Below, one piece after another: positions 8,030-16,138 of a DNA stretch of 64,000 bases. The notes under the pieces are model-generated. The model made no database searches and was not told the DNA's origin. It saw only the letters and a list, made by a program, of their open reading frames with translations. Source of the stretch: Streptomyces sp. NBC_01341 (GTDB lineage: Bacteria; Actinomycetota; Actinomycetes; Streptomycetales; Streptomycetaceae); NCBI RefSeq assembly GCF_035946055.1, contig NZ_CP108364.1, forward strand, positions 4,960,001-5,024,000, given 5' to 3'. How positions within the stretch are numbered: position 1 is the first letter of the stretch; each line of letters starts with the position of its first letter. Position numbers and translations under genes: made by a program.

Positions 8030-9193
8030 TCAGCGCTTGGCGGGATTCCGGCGGAAGGCCCAGTTCATGTCCGGCTCGGTGGCGAAGCGCAGCGCGCGAC
8101 GTACCGGCGGGGTGCACAGCAGGGTGACCGCGACGGCCGCGACGAGGGAGACGACGGTCAGTCCGGCCGGGCCCTTGAGCCACTCGTAGCGGTCGAACAG
8201 CCCGTAATAACCGGCGCCCTTCACCAGGAAGCCGTGCAGCAGGTAGCCGCAGATCGTGCCGGCGCCCAGCACGGTGAACCACATGTGCCGACGCGGGACC
8301 CAGGCCAGGAAGCCGATGGTGAGGAGCAGCGCGCACCCGAACATGGCGAGGGTCATCACGGCCCCCGACCACCACGGGGCGTCCAGCTCCTGTGCGGCGC
8401 TGCTGCGGTAGAACCAGCCCAGCTGCATGCGCGGCGCCGCCCAGTACGCGAAGAGCAGCGCTCCGGCGAACAGCGGGAGGGCCATCAGCCGCACCTCGCG
8501 CCGCCGGACCAGCTGGAAGTGCTCGGGCTTCATCAGCAGGCCGAGCACGAAGAACGGCAGGAGCTGGCAGACGCGTTGCAGGTCCAGGTCGTCACCGATG
8601 CCCGGAGTCACCGAGGCGAGCACGGCGACGGTCAGCGCCACGGGCAGCGGATGGCGCAGGGACTGCCACATCGGGGTGGTGACGCGCCAGATGAACAGCG
8701 CGATCAGGAACCAGGTGAGGAACAGCGGGTCGAGCAGGGTGATCTGCGTGTCGTCCACACCTCCGGCGAAGCGCTTGAAGAGCGAGTACGCCGTCTCGAA
8801 GAGCACGTACGGCACGAGGACTCCGGTGACCAGACGCTTCACCTTGGGGGCACTCATGTCGAACGAGCGTGAGAAGTAGCCGGAGACGAGGATGAACGCC
8901 GGCATGTGGAAGGTGTAGACGACCATGTACAGCGCCCGAGCGGTGCGGCTGCCGTCCATCACCGGTTCCCACGCGTGGGCCACGGCGACGAGCACGATGG
9001 CGAAGTACTTCACGTTGTCGAAGTACGCGTCGCGCCGCTTGGCCGGTGCCGGCGTCGCGGGGCGCAGAGGGGCGGTTCCGGGGGTCGTGGAGGGGGGCCC
9101 GGCGGCCGTCAGGGTCTGCGGGTGTCTGGGCTCCGACTCCCGGCTCTCCGGGGTGATCGGGGACCGCTGAATTTCGCTCGGAGCTTGGGACAT
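8030..9193 (-). CDS. Membrane acyltransferase, fucose 4-O-acetylase-like (acyltransferase 3 superfamily)
   Basis: The protein is 387 residues from the ATG at 9193, which has TAAGG 8 nt upstream; a longer open frame back to 9478 lacks support. A Pro/Thr/Ser-rich cytosolic N-terminus (about 60 residues) is followed by about ten membrane helices. The first, NVKYFAIVLVAVAHAWEP, carries the conserved His of the acyltransferase 3 fold and reads like the fucose 4-O-acetylase group (COG3594). FHMPAFILVSGYFSRS is a second family signature. Such proteins move acetyl groups from cytosolic acetyl-CoA to sugars or small molecules at the membrane. No glycosyltransferase is adjacent, so the acceptor is unknown. 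Confidence 0.85.
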   Translation of the reverse strand: MSQAPSEIQRSPITPESRESEPRHPQTLTAAGPPSTTPGTAPLRPATPAPAKRRDAYFDNVKYFAIVLVAVAHAWEPVMDGSRTARALYMVVYTFHMPAFILVSGYFSRSFDMSAPKVKRLVTGVLVPYVLFETAYSLFKRFAGGVDDTQITLLDPLFLTWFLIALFIWRVTTPMWQSLRHPLPVALTVAVLASVTPGIGDDLDLQRVCQLLPFFVLGLLMKPEHFQLVRRREVRLMALPLFAGALLFAYWAAPRMQLGWFYRSSAAQELDAPWWSGAVMTLAMFGCALLLTIGFLAWVPRRHMWFTVLGAGTICGYLLHGFLVKGAGYYGLFDRYEWLKGPAGLTVVSLVAAVAVTLLCTPPVRRALRFATEPDMNWAFRRNPAKR

Positions 9194-9673
9194 CTCATGC
9201 ACCTTAGACCCGTCGATCGGTACGCGTAAAACCCGCAGGAGATATCGCGTCTGCCCGAGTACTCGAAAGCGAAACCACCGACTTCTGTCCGTTGTGTAGT
9301 GATTCATCCGGCTTAAATGGTGCATTTCATCGGGTTTTTGGCGAGGGTGAATTACGTCGCATGAACACCTGTCAATTCGCTGTGGACGAAGTGTGGGGAT
9401 AGAGAAACGATCACGTCGGCCGATATTCGAACCACTCTGAGAAGAGCGGATGCGTGGAATGCGGTCGGCGGGCCGCACCTCCCTTGCGGGGCCTTGCCCG
9501 TGCCGGAGCGCACCCGGGCGCGCGCGGGCGCGAGGATGGCGCGATCCGGTCAGTCCGCTCCGTCACCCAGCAGCAGTCACAGGGGAGTTGGTGGCACGAT
9601 GGACGCGACGGAGGTGTGCCGGGCCGCATGCCACCGGGCCGGCAAGGCGGACCGACCAAGGGTGTGATCAGTC
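9194..9673. other. 480-nt intergenic region, divergent promoters expected
   Basis: It lies between the minus-strand acyltransferase and a plus-strand small membrane protein. The stretch around 9220-9420 is noticeably AT-richer than the surroundings, as expected for promoters, but no convincing -35/-10 pair, operator or RNA gene was identified by eye. Confidence 0.5.
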
Positions 9674-9868
9674 GTGGCCATTTCACTGTCTGTGGTGCTT
9701 CTGCTGGGGATCGTCCTGGTGGTGCTGATCCGCGGCGGGTCCATCAAGGGCGGGCCGGCGGTCGTCGCCGTGCTGTTCGGCTTCTTCCTCGCCTCGACGG
9801 GCATGGCGCCGTCGATCAACAGATTCATGAACTCGATAGCCGACACGATCAACCAGATCAGTTTCTGA
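9674..9868 (+). CDS. Small membrane protein of unknown function
   Basis: A 64-residue protein from a GTG at 9674. Two hydrophobic helices (about residues 4-19 and 27-45) are joined by a short RGGSIKGGP turn, and an amphipathic C-terminal helix ends NSIADTINQISF. I recognise similar proteins from Streptomyces genomes as uncharacterised small membrane proteins but cannot name a function. The helix-GG-turn-helix layout with a FFLASTGMAPSI centre looks conserved rather than random. A strong hairpin (9880-9917) follows 11 nt after the stop, which supports a real transcription unit. An AGGG site about 10 nt upstream may be the ribosome site. Confidence 0.7.
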   Translation: MAISLSVVLLLGIVLVVLIRGGSIKGGPAVVAVLFGFFLASTGMAPSINRFMNSIADTINQISF

Positions 9869-9879
9869 CGGCATACGAA

Positions 9880-9917
9880 AGAACCCGGTCCGGCAGCTGA
9901 CTGCCGGACCGGGTTCT
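9880..9917. terminator. Terminator hairpin between the small membrane gene and tRNA-Gly
   Basis: AGAACCCGGTCCGGCAG at 9880-9896 pairs perfectly (17 bp) with 9901-9917; loop CTGA. It is convergent with the tRNA-Gly gene, so it may serve both. Confidence 0.85.
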
Positions 9918-9922
9918 CCGTG

Positions 9923-9996
9923 TGGAGCGGGCGACGGGAATCGAACCCGCGTAGCTAGTTTGGAAGACTAGGGCTCTACCATTGAGCTACGCCCGC
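9923..9996 (-). tRNA. tRNA-Gly (anticodon UCC)
   Basis: Read on the minus strand, the gene starts GCGGGCG at 9996 and the seven-base acceptor stem closes with CGCCCGC, discriminator T and an encoded CCA. The anticodon arm is CTAGT-CTTCCAA-ACTAG, giving anticodon TCC (reads GGA). D loop TAGCTCAATGGTAGAGC and T loop GGGTTCGATTCCC are canonical. 74 nt with CCA. Confidence 0.97.
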
Positions 9997-10175
9997 AAGC
10001 GCCGCACCGCAGGTCCGTGCGGACCGCGGTACAGGAAGTATCGTAGCGGGTCCGGGAAGGTGCGCGCACACCCGTATCGGCGCGCCCCCGTGACGGCTCC
10101 ACGACGCTCCGGTGACGGTCCGAGCGAAGAGGCCGACGCACCGCTCGTCTGCATGTACCCTTCGTGACGCACCGA

Positions 10176-10252
10176 CGGGGTGTGGCGCAGCTTGGTAGCG
10201 CGTCCGCTTTGGGAGCGGAAGGTCGTCGGTTCGAATCCGGCCACCCCGACCA
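10176..10252 (+). tRNA. tRNA-Pro (anticodon UGG)
   Basis: The acceptor stem CGGGGTG pairs with CACCCCG; discriminator A and CCA are encoded at the 3' end. The anticodon arm is TCCGC-TTTGGGA-GCGGA, so the anticodon is TGG (reads CCA). The T arm is GTCGGTTCGAATCCGGC. 77 nt with CCA. Confidence 0.97.
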
Positions 10253-10266
10253 CCGGCAAGATCGCA

Positions 10267-10297
10267 TTGTGGGAGTCATCCCCCTTGCCGTTACTAT
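10267..10297 (+). promoter_or_regulatory. Weak candidate promoter for tig
   Basis: TTGTGG (10267-10272) and TACTAT (10292-10297) resemble vegetative -35 and -10 boxes, but the 19-nt spacer is long. It sits just after tRNA-Pro and 105 nt before tig. Confidence 0.3.
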
Positions 10298-10402
10298 GCA
10301 AAATGCGTGCCCGTGTGTCTGATGTACCGGGCTCGGTCCGCGAAGCCGCCGATCGGCGGCCCAGCAGAACCCCAAGAAGTCAGCCACCAAGGAGACCGAA
10401 CC

Positions 10403-11806
10403 GTGAAGAGCGCCGTGGAGACCCTGAACCCGACCCGGGTTCGGCTCAGCATCGAGGTGCCCTTCGAGGAGCTCAAGGACAGCCTCGACGCGGCGTACAA
10501 GAAGATCAACCAGCAGGTCACGGTGAAGGGCTTCCGCAAGGGCAAGATCCCCAACCGCGTCATCGACCAGCGGTTCGGCCGCGGTGCGGTGCTCGAGGAG
10601 GCCGTCAACGACGCCCTCCCGAAGTTCTACACCGAGGCTGTCAACGAGGGTGAGCTCAACGTTCTGGGCCAGCCCGAGGTTGACATCACCGAGCTCAAGG
10701 ACGGCGAACTGCTGGCCTTCACCGCCGAGGTGGATGTCCGTCCCGAGATCGAGATCCCGGACTACTCCGGCATCGAGGTCACCGTGGACGCACTCGAGGT
10801 CACCGACGAGGACGTCGACAAGGCCGTGGAGCAGCTCCGTGAGCGCTTCGCCTCCACCAACCCGGTCGAGCGCGCCGCCGCCGAGGGTGACGTCGTGACG
10901 ATCGACCTGGAGGCCAAGGTCGACGGAGAGGTCCTCGAGGACGGCGTGGCCGCGGGTGTCTCGTACACCATCGGTTCCGGCGAGCTCCTCGAAGGCATCG
11001 ACGAGGCCGTGACCGGCCTGGAGGCGGGTGGCGAGGCCACCTTCACCTCCGAGCTGAAGGGCGGCTCCGCCGAGGGCAAGGAGGCGGAGGTCACCGTCAA
11101 GGTCACCGCCGTCGCCGCCCGCGAACTGCCCGAGCTGGACGACGACTTCGCGCAGATGGCGAGCGAGTTCGACACGCTCGCCGAGCTTCGCGAGGACAGC
11201 CGCAAGCGCCTCGAGAACACCAAGCAGTACGACCAGGCCACGCAGGCCCAGGAGCGCGTCCTCGACGAGCTGCTGAAGCTGGCCGAGGTCCCGATCCCCG
11301 AGAAGCTGCTCGCGGACGAGGTCCAGACCCGCAAGCACAACCTCGAGCACCACCAGCTCGGCCAGATGGGTCTCGACCTCGAGAAGTACCTGGAGATCCA
11401 GGGCAAGACGCTCGAGGAGTTCGAGGCCGAGACCTCCGAGCAGGCCATCAAGGGCATCAAGACCCAGTTCATCCTTGACGAGCTCGTCAACAAGGAGAAG
11501 CTGAACGTCAACCAGGAGGAGCTCACCGAGCACCTCATGCGGCGCGCCGCTTCCTCCGGCATGAGCCCCGACCAGTTCGCCCAGGCCGTCGTCGAAGGCG
11601 GCCAGGTGCCGATGCTCGTCGGCGAGGTCGCCCGCGGCAAGGCGCTCGCCGTCGTCGTCGAGGCCGCCAAGGTCACCGACACCAACGGTGAGGTCGTCGA
11701 GCTCGAGGACGATGAGGAGACCACGGAGACCACGGAGGCGGTCGAGGCCGCCGAGGGTGACACCGAGGCAGCCGACGAGAAGAAGGACGAGAAGAACGAG
11801 GCCTGA
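10403..11806 (+). CDS. tig: Trigger factor, ribosome-bound chaperone and peptidyl-prolyl isomerase
   Basis: The protein is 467 residues from GTG 10403, with AAGGAG 9 nt upstream. Domains run in the standard order: the N-terminal ribosome-binding domain with the signature loop GFRKGKIPNRVI (residues about 44-55, the GFRxGKxP motif that contacts L23), the FKBP-type isomerase domain (about 150-240), and the long alpha-helical C-terminal chaperone arms. A very acidic tail rich in Glu and Thr, ending in Lys/Glu repeats (residues about 430-467), extends beyond the E. coli protein and is usual in actinobacteria. Trigger factor meets nascent chains at the ribosome exit. Standing before clpP1-clpP2-clpX is the widespread tig-clp arrangement, here with a terminator between. 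Confidence 0.97.
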   Translation: MKSAVETLNPTRVRLSIEVPFEELKDSLDAAYKKINQQVTVKGFRKGKIPNRVIDQRFGRGAVLEEAVNDALPKFYTEAVNEGELNVLGQPEVDITELKDGELLAFTAEVDVRPEIEIPDYSGIEVTVDALEVTDEDVDKAVEQLRERFASTNPVERAAAEGDVVTIDLEAKVDGEVLEDGVAAGVSYTIGSGELLEGIDEAVTGLEAGGEATFTSELKGGSAEGKEAEVTVKVTAVAARELPELDDDFAQMASEFDTLAELREDSRKRLENTKQYDQATQAQERVLDELLKLAEVPIPEKLLADEVQTRKHNLEHHQLGQMGLDLEKYLEIQGKTLEEFEAETSEQAIKGIKTQFILDELVNKEKLNVNQEELTEHLMRRAASSGMSPDQFAQAVVEGGQVPMLVGEVARGKALAVVVEAAKVTDTNGEVVELEDDEETTETTEAVEAAEGDTEAADEKKDEKNEA

Positions 11807-11835
11807 GCCTTGCTTCCCTCGTTGATCTGAACCGC

Positions 11836-11874
11836 ACGGCGGGCTCCGGACGTACCGCGTCCGGGGCCCGCCGT
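11836..11874 (+). terminator. Terminator after tig
   Basis: A 17-bp stem with one T-G wobble: ACGGCGGGCTCCGGACG at 11836-11852 against 11858-11874, five-base loop. It lies 30 nt after the tig stop. Confidence 0.8.
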
Positions 11875-11916
11875 CGTATCGGTCCGCACCCTGGAACCCT
11901 TGTGCGGACTGCCGAC

Positions 11917-11936
11917 CTTGCGCTCCCAGCGAACAG
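11917..11936 (+). promoter_or_regulatory. Candidate ClgR operator upstream of clpP1
   Basis: CTTGCGCTCCCAGCGAACAG contains the CGC-N5-GCG core with an AAC flank that I associate with ClgR, the activator of clpP1P2 in Streptomyces and corynebacteria. It lies about 130 nt before the clpP1 start. The left flank departs from the consensus as I recall it. Confidence 0.45.
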
Positions 11937-12067
11937 TTGGGGAAGCGGGATGGCGTTGTCCCACCTGCGCGTTAGGGTCCATGAAGAGGAAGGGTCGGGT
12001 AGTCCCGGCCCACCCGGTACGAAGACGCTGAGACGGCCGGAGCCGTCAGAGACGAGCAGGTGGATAC

Positions 12068-12685
12068 GTGACGAATCTGATGCCCTACGCCGCCGGAGAG
12101 CCGTCCCTCGGTGGAGGCCTCGGTGACCAGGTCTACAGCCGACTGCTCGGCGAGCGCATCATCTTCCTCGGCCAGCAGGTCGACGATGACATCGCCAACA
12201 AGATCACCGCACAGCTTCTGCTCCTTGCCGCCGACCCGGACAAGGACATCTACCTCTACATCAACAGCCCCGGCGGCTCGGTGACGGCAGGCATGGCGGT
12301 CTACGACACCATGCAGTACATCCCGAACGACGTGGTCACCATCGGTATGGGCATGGCGGCCTCGATGGGCCAGTTCCTGCTCACCGGTGGCACCGCGGGC
12401 AAGCGCTTCGCGCTCCCGAACACCGACATCCTCATGCACCAGGGTTCGGCCGGCATCGGTGGTACCGCCTCGGACATCAAGATCCAGGCCCAGTACCTCC
12501 TCCGCACGAAGACGCGCATGGCGGAGATCACGGCTCACCACTCGGGTCAGACCGTGGAGACGATCATCCGTGACGGTGACCGCGACCGCTGGTACACCGC
12601 CGAGGAGGCCAAGGACTACGGCCTCATCGACGAGATCATCACGTTCGCGTCGGGCATCCCGGGCGGCGGCGGCACCGGCGCCTGA
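12068..12685 (+). CDS. clpP1: ATP-dependent Clp protease proteolytic subunit ClpP1
   Basis: The protein is 205 residues from GTG 12068, with an AGCAGGTGG ribosome site just upstream. The serine-protease triad is visible: Ser99 in GMAASMGQ, His124 in ILMHQGS, and Asp173 in the DRDRWYTAEEA segment. The head-domain signature NSPGGSVTAGMAVYDTM is complete. ClpP1 assembles with ClpP2 into the mixed tetradecamer that degrades proteins fed by ClpX or ClpC. The pairing with clpP2 52 nt downstream and clpX beyond is standard for Streptomyces. Control by ClgR is likely given the upstream motif. The protein is probably processed at its short N-terminus, as in the family. Confidence 0.96.
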   Translation: MTNLMPYAAGEPSLGGGLGDQVYSRLLGERIIFLGQQVDDDIANKITAQLLLLAADPDKDIYLYINSPGGSVTAGMAVYDTMQYIPNDVVTIGMGMAASMGQFLLTGGTAGKRFALPNTDILMHQGSAGIGGTASDIKIQAQYLLRTKTRMAEITAHHSGQTVETIIRDGDRDRWYTAEEAKDYGLIDEIITFASGIPGGGGTGA

Positions 12686-12736
12686 CCCAGGCGTGCACCA
12701 CCCCGCACCCTCTCGTACGCCGAGACCTCCAGCCCC

Positions 12737-13435
12737 ATGAACGCCACCAGGATGGTGAACACCCACATGAACAACTTCCCCGGCGCCTCCGCGAGCGGCC
12801 TCTACACCGGCCCGCAGGTGGACAACCGCTACGTCGTCCCGCGCTTCGTGGAGCGCACCTCGCAGGGTGTGCGTGAGTACGACCCGTACGCGAAGCTCTT
12901 CGAGGAGCGCGTGATCTTCCTCGGCGTCCAGATCGACGACGCCTCGGCCAACGACGTCATGGCGCAGCTGCTGTGCCTCGAGTCGATGGACCCGGACCGC
13001 GACATCTCGATCTACATCAACAGCCCCGGCGGCTCGTTCACCGCGCTCACCGCGATCTACGACACCATGCAGTTCGTGAAGCCGGACATCCAGACCGTCT
13101 GCATGGGACAGGCCGCCTCCGCCGCCGCCGTCCTGCTGGCCGCGGGCACCCCGGGCAAGCGCATGGCGCTCCCGCACGCCCGTGTCCTGATCCACCAGCC
13201 GTCCTCGCAGACCGGCCGCGAGCAGCTCTCCGACCTGGAGATCGCGGCCCAGGAGATCCTGCGGATGCGCTCGCAGCTCGAGGAGATGCTGGCCAGGCAC
13301 TCCACGACCCCGCTGGAGAAGATCAGCGAGGACATCGAGAGGGACAAGATCCTTACCGCGGACGACGCACTCGCGTACGGTCTGGTGGACCAGATTGTCT
13401 CCACCCGTAAGACCACAGCCGGCGCGTCCGTCTGA
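12737..13435 (+). CDS. clpP2: ATP-dependent Clp protease proteolytic subunit ClpP2
   Basis: 232 residues from ATG 12737; in-frame alternatives are ATG 12752 and ATG 12767, and none has a strong ribosome site, so the first ten residues are uncertain. Catalytic Ser128 (GQAASAA) and His153 (LIHQPSS) are present, with the Asp in the SEDIERD segment. The NSPGGSFTALTAIYDTM block matches ClpP. Compared with ClpP1 it has an N-terminal extension of about 25 residues, usual for actinobacterial ClpP2 and expected to be cleaved off. It is co-transcribed with clpP1 by position. An inverted repeat at 13447-13500 separates it from clpX. Confidence 0.95.
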   Translation: MNATRMVNTHMNNFPGASASGLYTGPQVDNRYVVPRFVERTSQGVREYDPYAKLFEERVIFLGVQIDDASANDVMAQLLCLESMDPDRDISIYINSPGGSFTALTAIYDTMQFVKPDIQTVCMGQAASAAAVLLAAGTPGKRMALPHARVLIHQPSSQTGREQLSDLEIAAQEILRMRSQLEEMLARHSTTPLEKISEDIERDKILTADDALAYGLVDQIVSTRKTTAGASV

Positions 13436-13446
13436 CGTCGGTCTTT

Positions 13447-13500
13447 CCCCTTGGCACATTCCGTATCCACGACCACGGCCGTGTGAACCGTGCCAAGGGG
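13447..13500 (+). repeat. Nested inverted repeat between clpP2 and clpX
   Basis: Perfect 11-nt arms CCCCTTGGCAC (13447-13457) and GTGCCAAGGGG (13490-13500) enclose 32 nt that themselves contain the palindrome CACGGCCGTG (13474-13483). It could be an attenuating hairpin or a protein operator before clpX. Confidence 0.7.
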
Positions 13501-13591
13501 GGCCCGTACGGGGGGCCAGGCAAGGTACCGTCGGATAGAGGCACCAGGAGCCGCTGAACCAGGCTGCTCCCAGGCGAAGGGGAAGCACCTC

Positions 13592-14893
<1,302 letters not shown>

Positions 14894-14908
14894 CGGCGGC
14901 GGCACACA

Positions 14909-14951
14909 CGCCGAAGGGGCGCCCGGCCAACGGCCGGGCGCCCCTTCGGCG
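14909..14951. terminator. Strong bidirectional terminator between clpX and the Pro/Gly-rich gene
   Basis: A perfect 20-bp stem (14909-14928 with 14932-14951), loop AAC, centred between two convergent stop codons. Confidence 0.9.
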
Positions 14952-14963
14952 TTACGGGTCGGG

Positions 14964-16001
14964 TCAGATCTTGGTGCGCGAGGTGTTGTACAGCTTGGCC
15001 GCGAGTGCCGCCACCTCGTCCTGGGTCATCGGCTTGTTGGTCATGGCTCCGCCGATGTCGAAACCGATCACCACACCCACGGTGCTGTAGTCGGCCCAGA
15101 TGCAGACCGGCATGGTCATTTCCTTGGGCCCCTTCGACGCGGAGCCGTCGGCGTCCTCGTTGACGATCTTGACGTCCTGGCACTTCATCAGTGCGCCCTC
15201 GAAGCCGGCGGGAGTGACCGACTTGGGGCTGCCGACCAGGGACGCCTTCGTGTCCTCGCTCGTCGCCGCTTCCTTCTCGGCGTTCTTGAAGGAGCCGTCG
15301 ATCACCCGCGCGGGGTCCCCGATCTCGCCCCATGCGCCCTGGAGCATGAGCATCTTCGTGGTGAGGGGGTTCTGCTTGAGGTCACCGCTCAGGTACTGGG
15401 CACCGACCTGGTGAGGGTTCTTGACCCCCATGGCTTCCGCATCCGCCTTGTCCTTGCCGGTCATCGTCGACTCCGGCTCGCCCTTCGAGGCGTCCTGCCT
15501 GTAGTCGTCCACCGAGGCGGCCGGTGTCAGCTTGTAGCCCTTGGTGGAGTCGGCGACATCGCTGTTGCTGGAGCCGCCCGACGTGAGGAAGTACACCCCG
15601 CCCGCGACAACCGCCAGCGCCACCACGGCCGCGCCGATGATCAGACCCGTCTTCTTCTTCGGGGCGCCCGGCTGAGGAGGCATGCCCGGGTACGCCGGCT
15701 GAGCGCCGTACGGGGGAGTGGGCGGCTGCTGCCCGTACGGGCCCGGCTGCTGGCCGTACGGCCCCGGCTGCTGGCCCTGCGGGTAGCCGTATCCCGGCTG
15801 CGGGGGCTGCTGCTGCGGAGGAACGCCCTGGGGGGCCTGCTGCGGGTATCCGTAGCCGGGCTGGCCCTGCGGCGGCCCCTGGGGCGGCGGACCGCCGTAG
15901 GGGCCGGGCTGCTGGCCGTACGGGCCCGGCTGCTGACCGTAGGGTCCGGGCTGGCCCTGCGGCGGCTGACCGCCGTACGGCCCCGGCTGGTTGTGGCTCA
16001 T
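14964..16001 (-). CDS. Membrane protein with Pro/Gly/Gln-Tyr repeat N-terminus and extracytoplasmic domain, function unknown
   Basis: 345 residues from ATG 16001, preceded by GGAGGGGGA. The first ~115 residues are low-complexity repeats built on QQPGPYG and PGYGYPQ units. Then comes a basic PKKK stop, a single membrane helix (about 120-140, TGLIIGAAVVALAVVAGGVY), and an outside domain of about 200 residues with two Cys that could form a disulfide. Cytosolic Pro/Gly/Tyr-rich repeats next to one helix are common in actinobacterial envelope proteins, where they may drive clustering at poles or septa. I do not recognise the outer domain. The gene is alone, convergent with clpX, and divergent from valS. 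Confidence 0.8.
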   Translation of the reverse strand: MSHNQPGPYGGQPPQGQPGPYGQQPGPYGQQPGPYGGPPPQGPPQGQPGYGYPQQAPQGVPPQQQPPQPGYGYPQGQQPGPYGQQPGPYGQQPPTPPYGAQPAYPGMPPQPGAPKKKTGLIIGAAVVALAVVAGGVYFLTSGGSSNSDVADSTKGYKLTPAASVDDYRQDASKGEPESTMTGKDKADAEAMGVKNPHQVGAQYLSGDLKQNPLTTKMLMLQGAWGEIGDPARVIDGSFKNAEKEAATSEDTKASLVGSPKSVTPAGFEGALMKCQDVKIVNEDADGSASKGPKEMTMPVCIWADYSTVGVVIGFDIGGAMTNKPMTQDEVAALAAKLYNTSRTKI

Positions 16002-16125
16002 GGTGCTGTCCCCCTCCAGATGCTTATGCGTTCCGCACATCCTGACGGAAGCCGCGTCCGCACAGGGCATCCGGGGGCACACCGTTACTCAACAAACCGG
16101 TTTCAGTGCACGACTGTGACGCCCC

Positions 16126-16131
16126 TAAACT
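16126..16131 (+). promoter_or_regulatory. Candidate -10 box of a leaderless promoter for valS
   Basis: TAAACT lies 7 nt before GTG 16139; no ribosome site lies between. No T-box leader is present. Confidence 0.45.
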
Positions 16132-16138
16132 GTGTGCC

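Noticed and set aside
9923..10252. tRNA genes as attachment sites of an integrated element
   Set aside because: Both tRNAs are intact; no duplicate 3' end, integrase or phage/ICE genes occur nearby.
16002..16138. T-box leader for valS
   Set aside because: No specifier stem or T-box sequence is found, and the likely -10 box places transcription start at the start codon.
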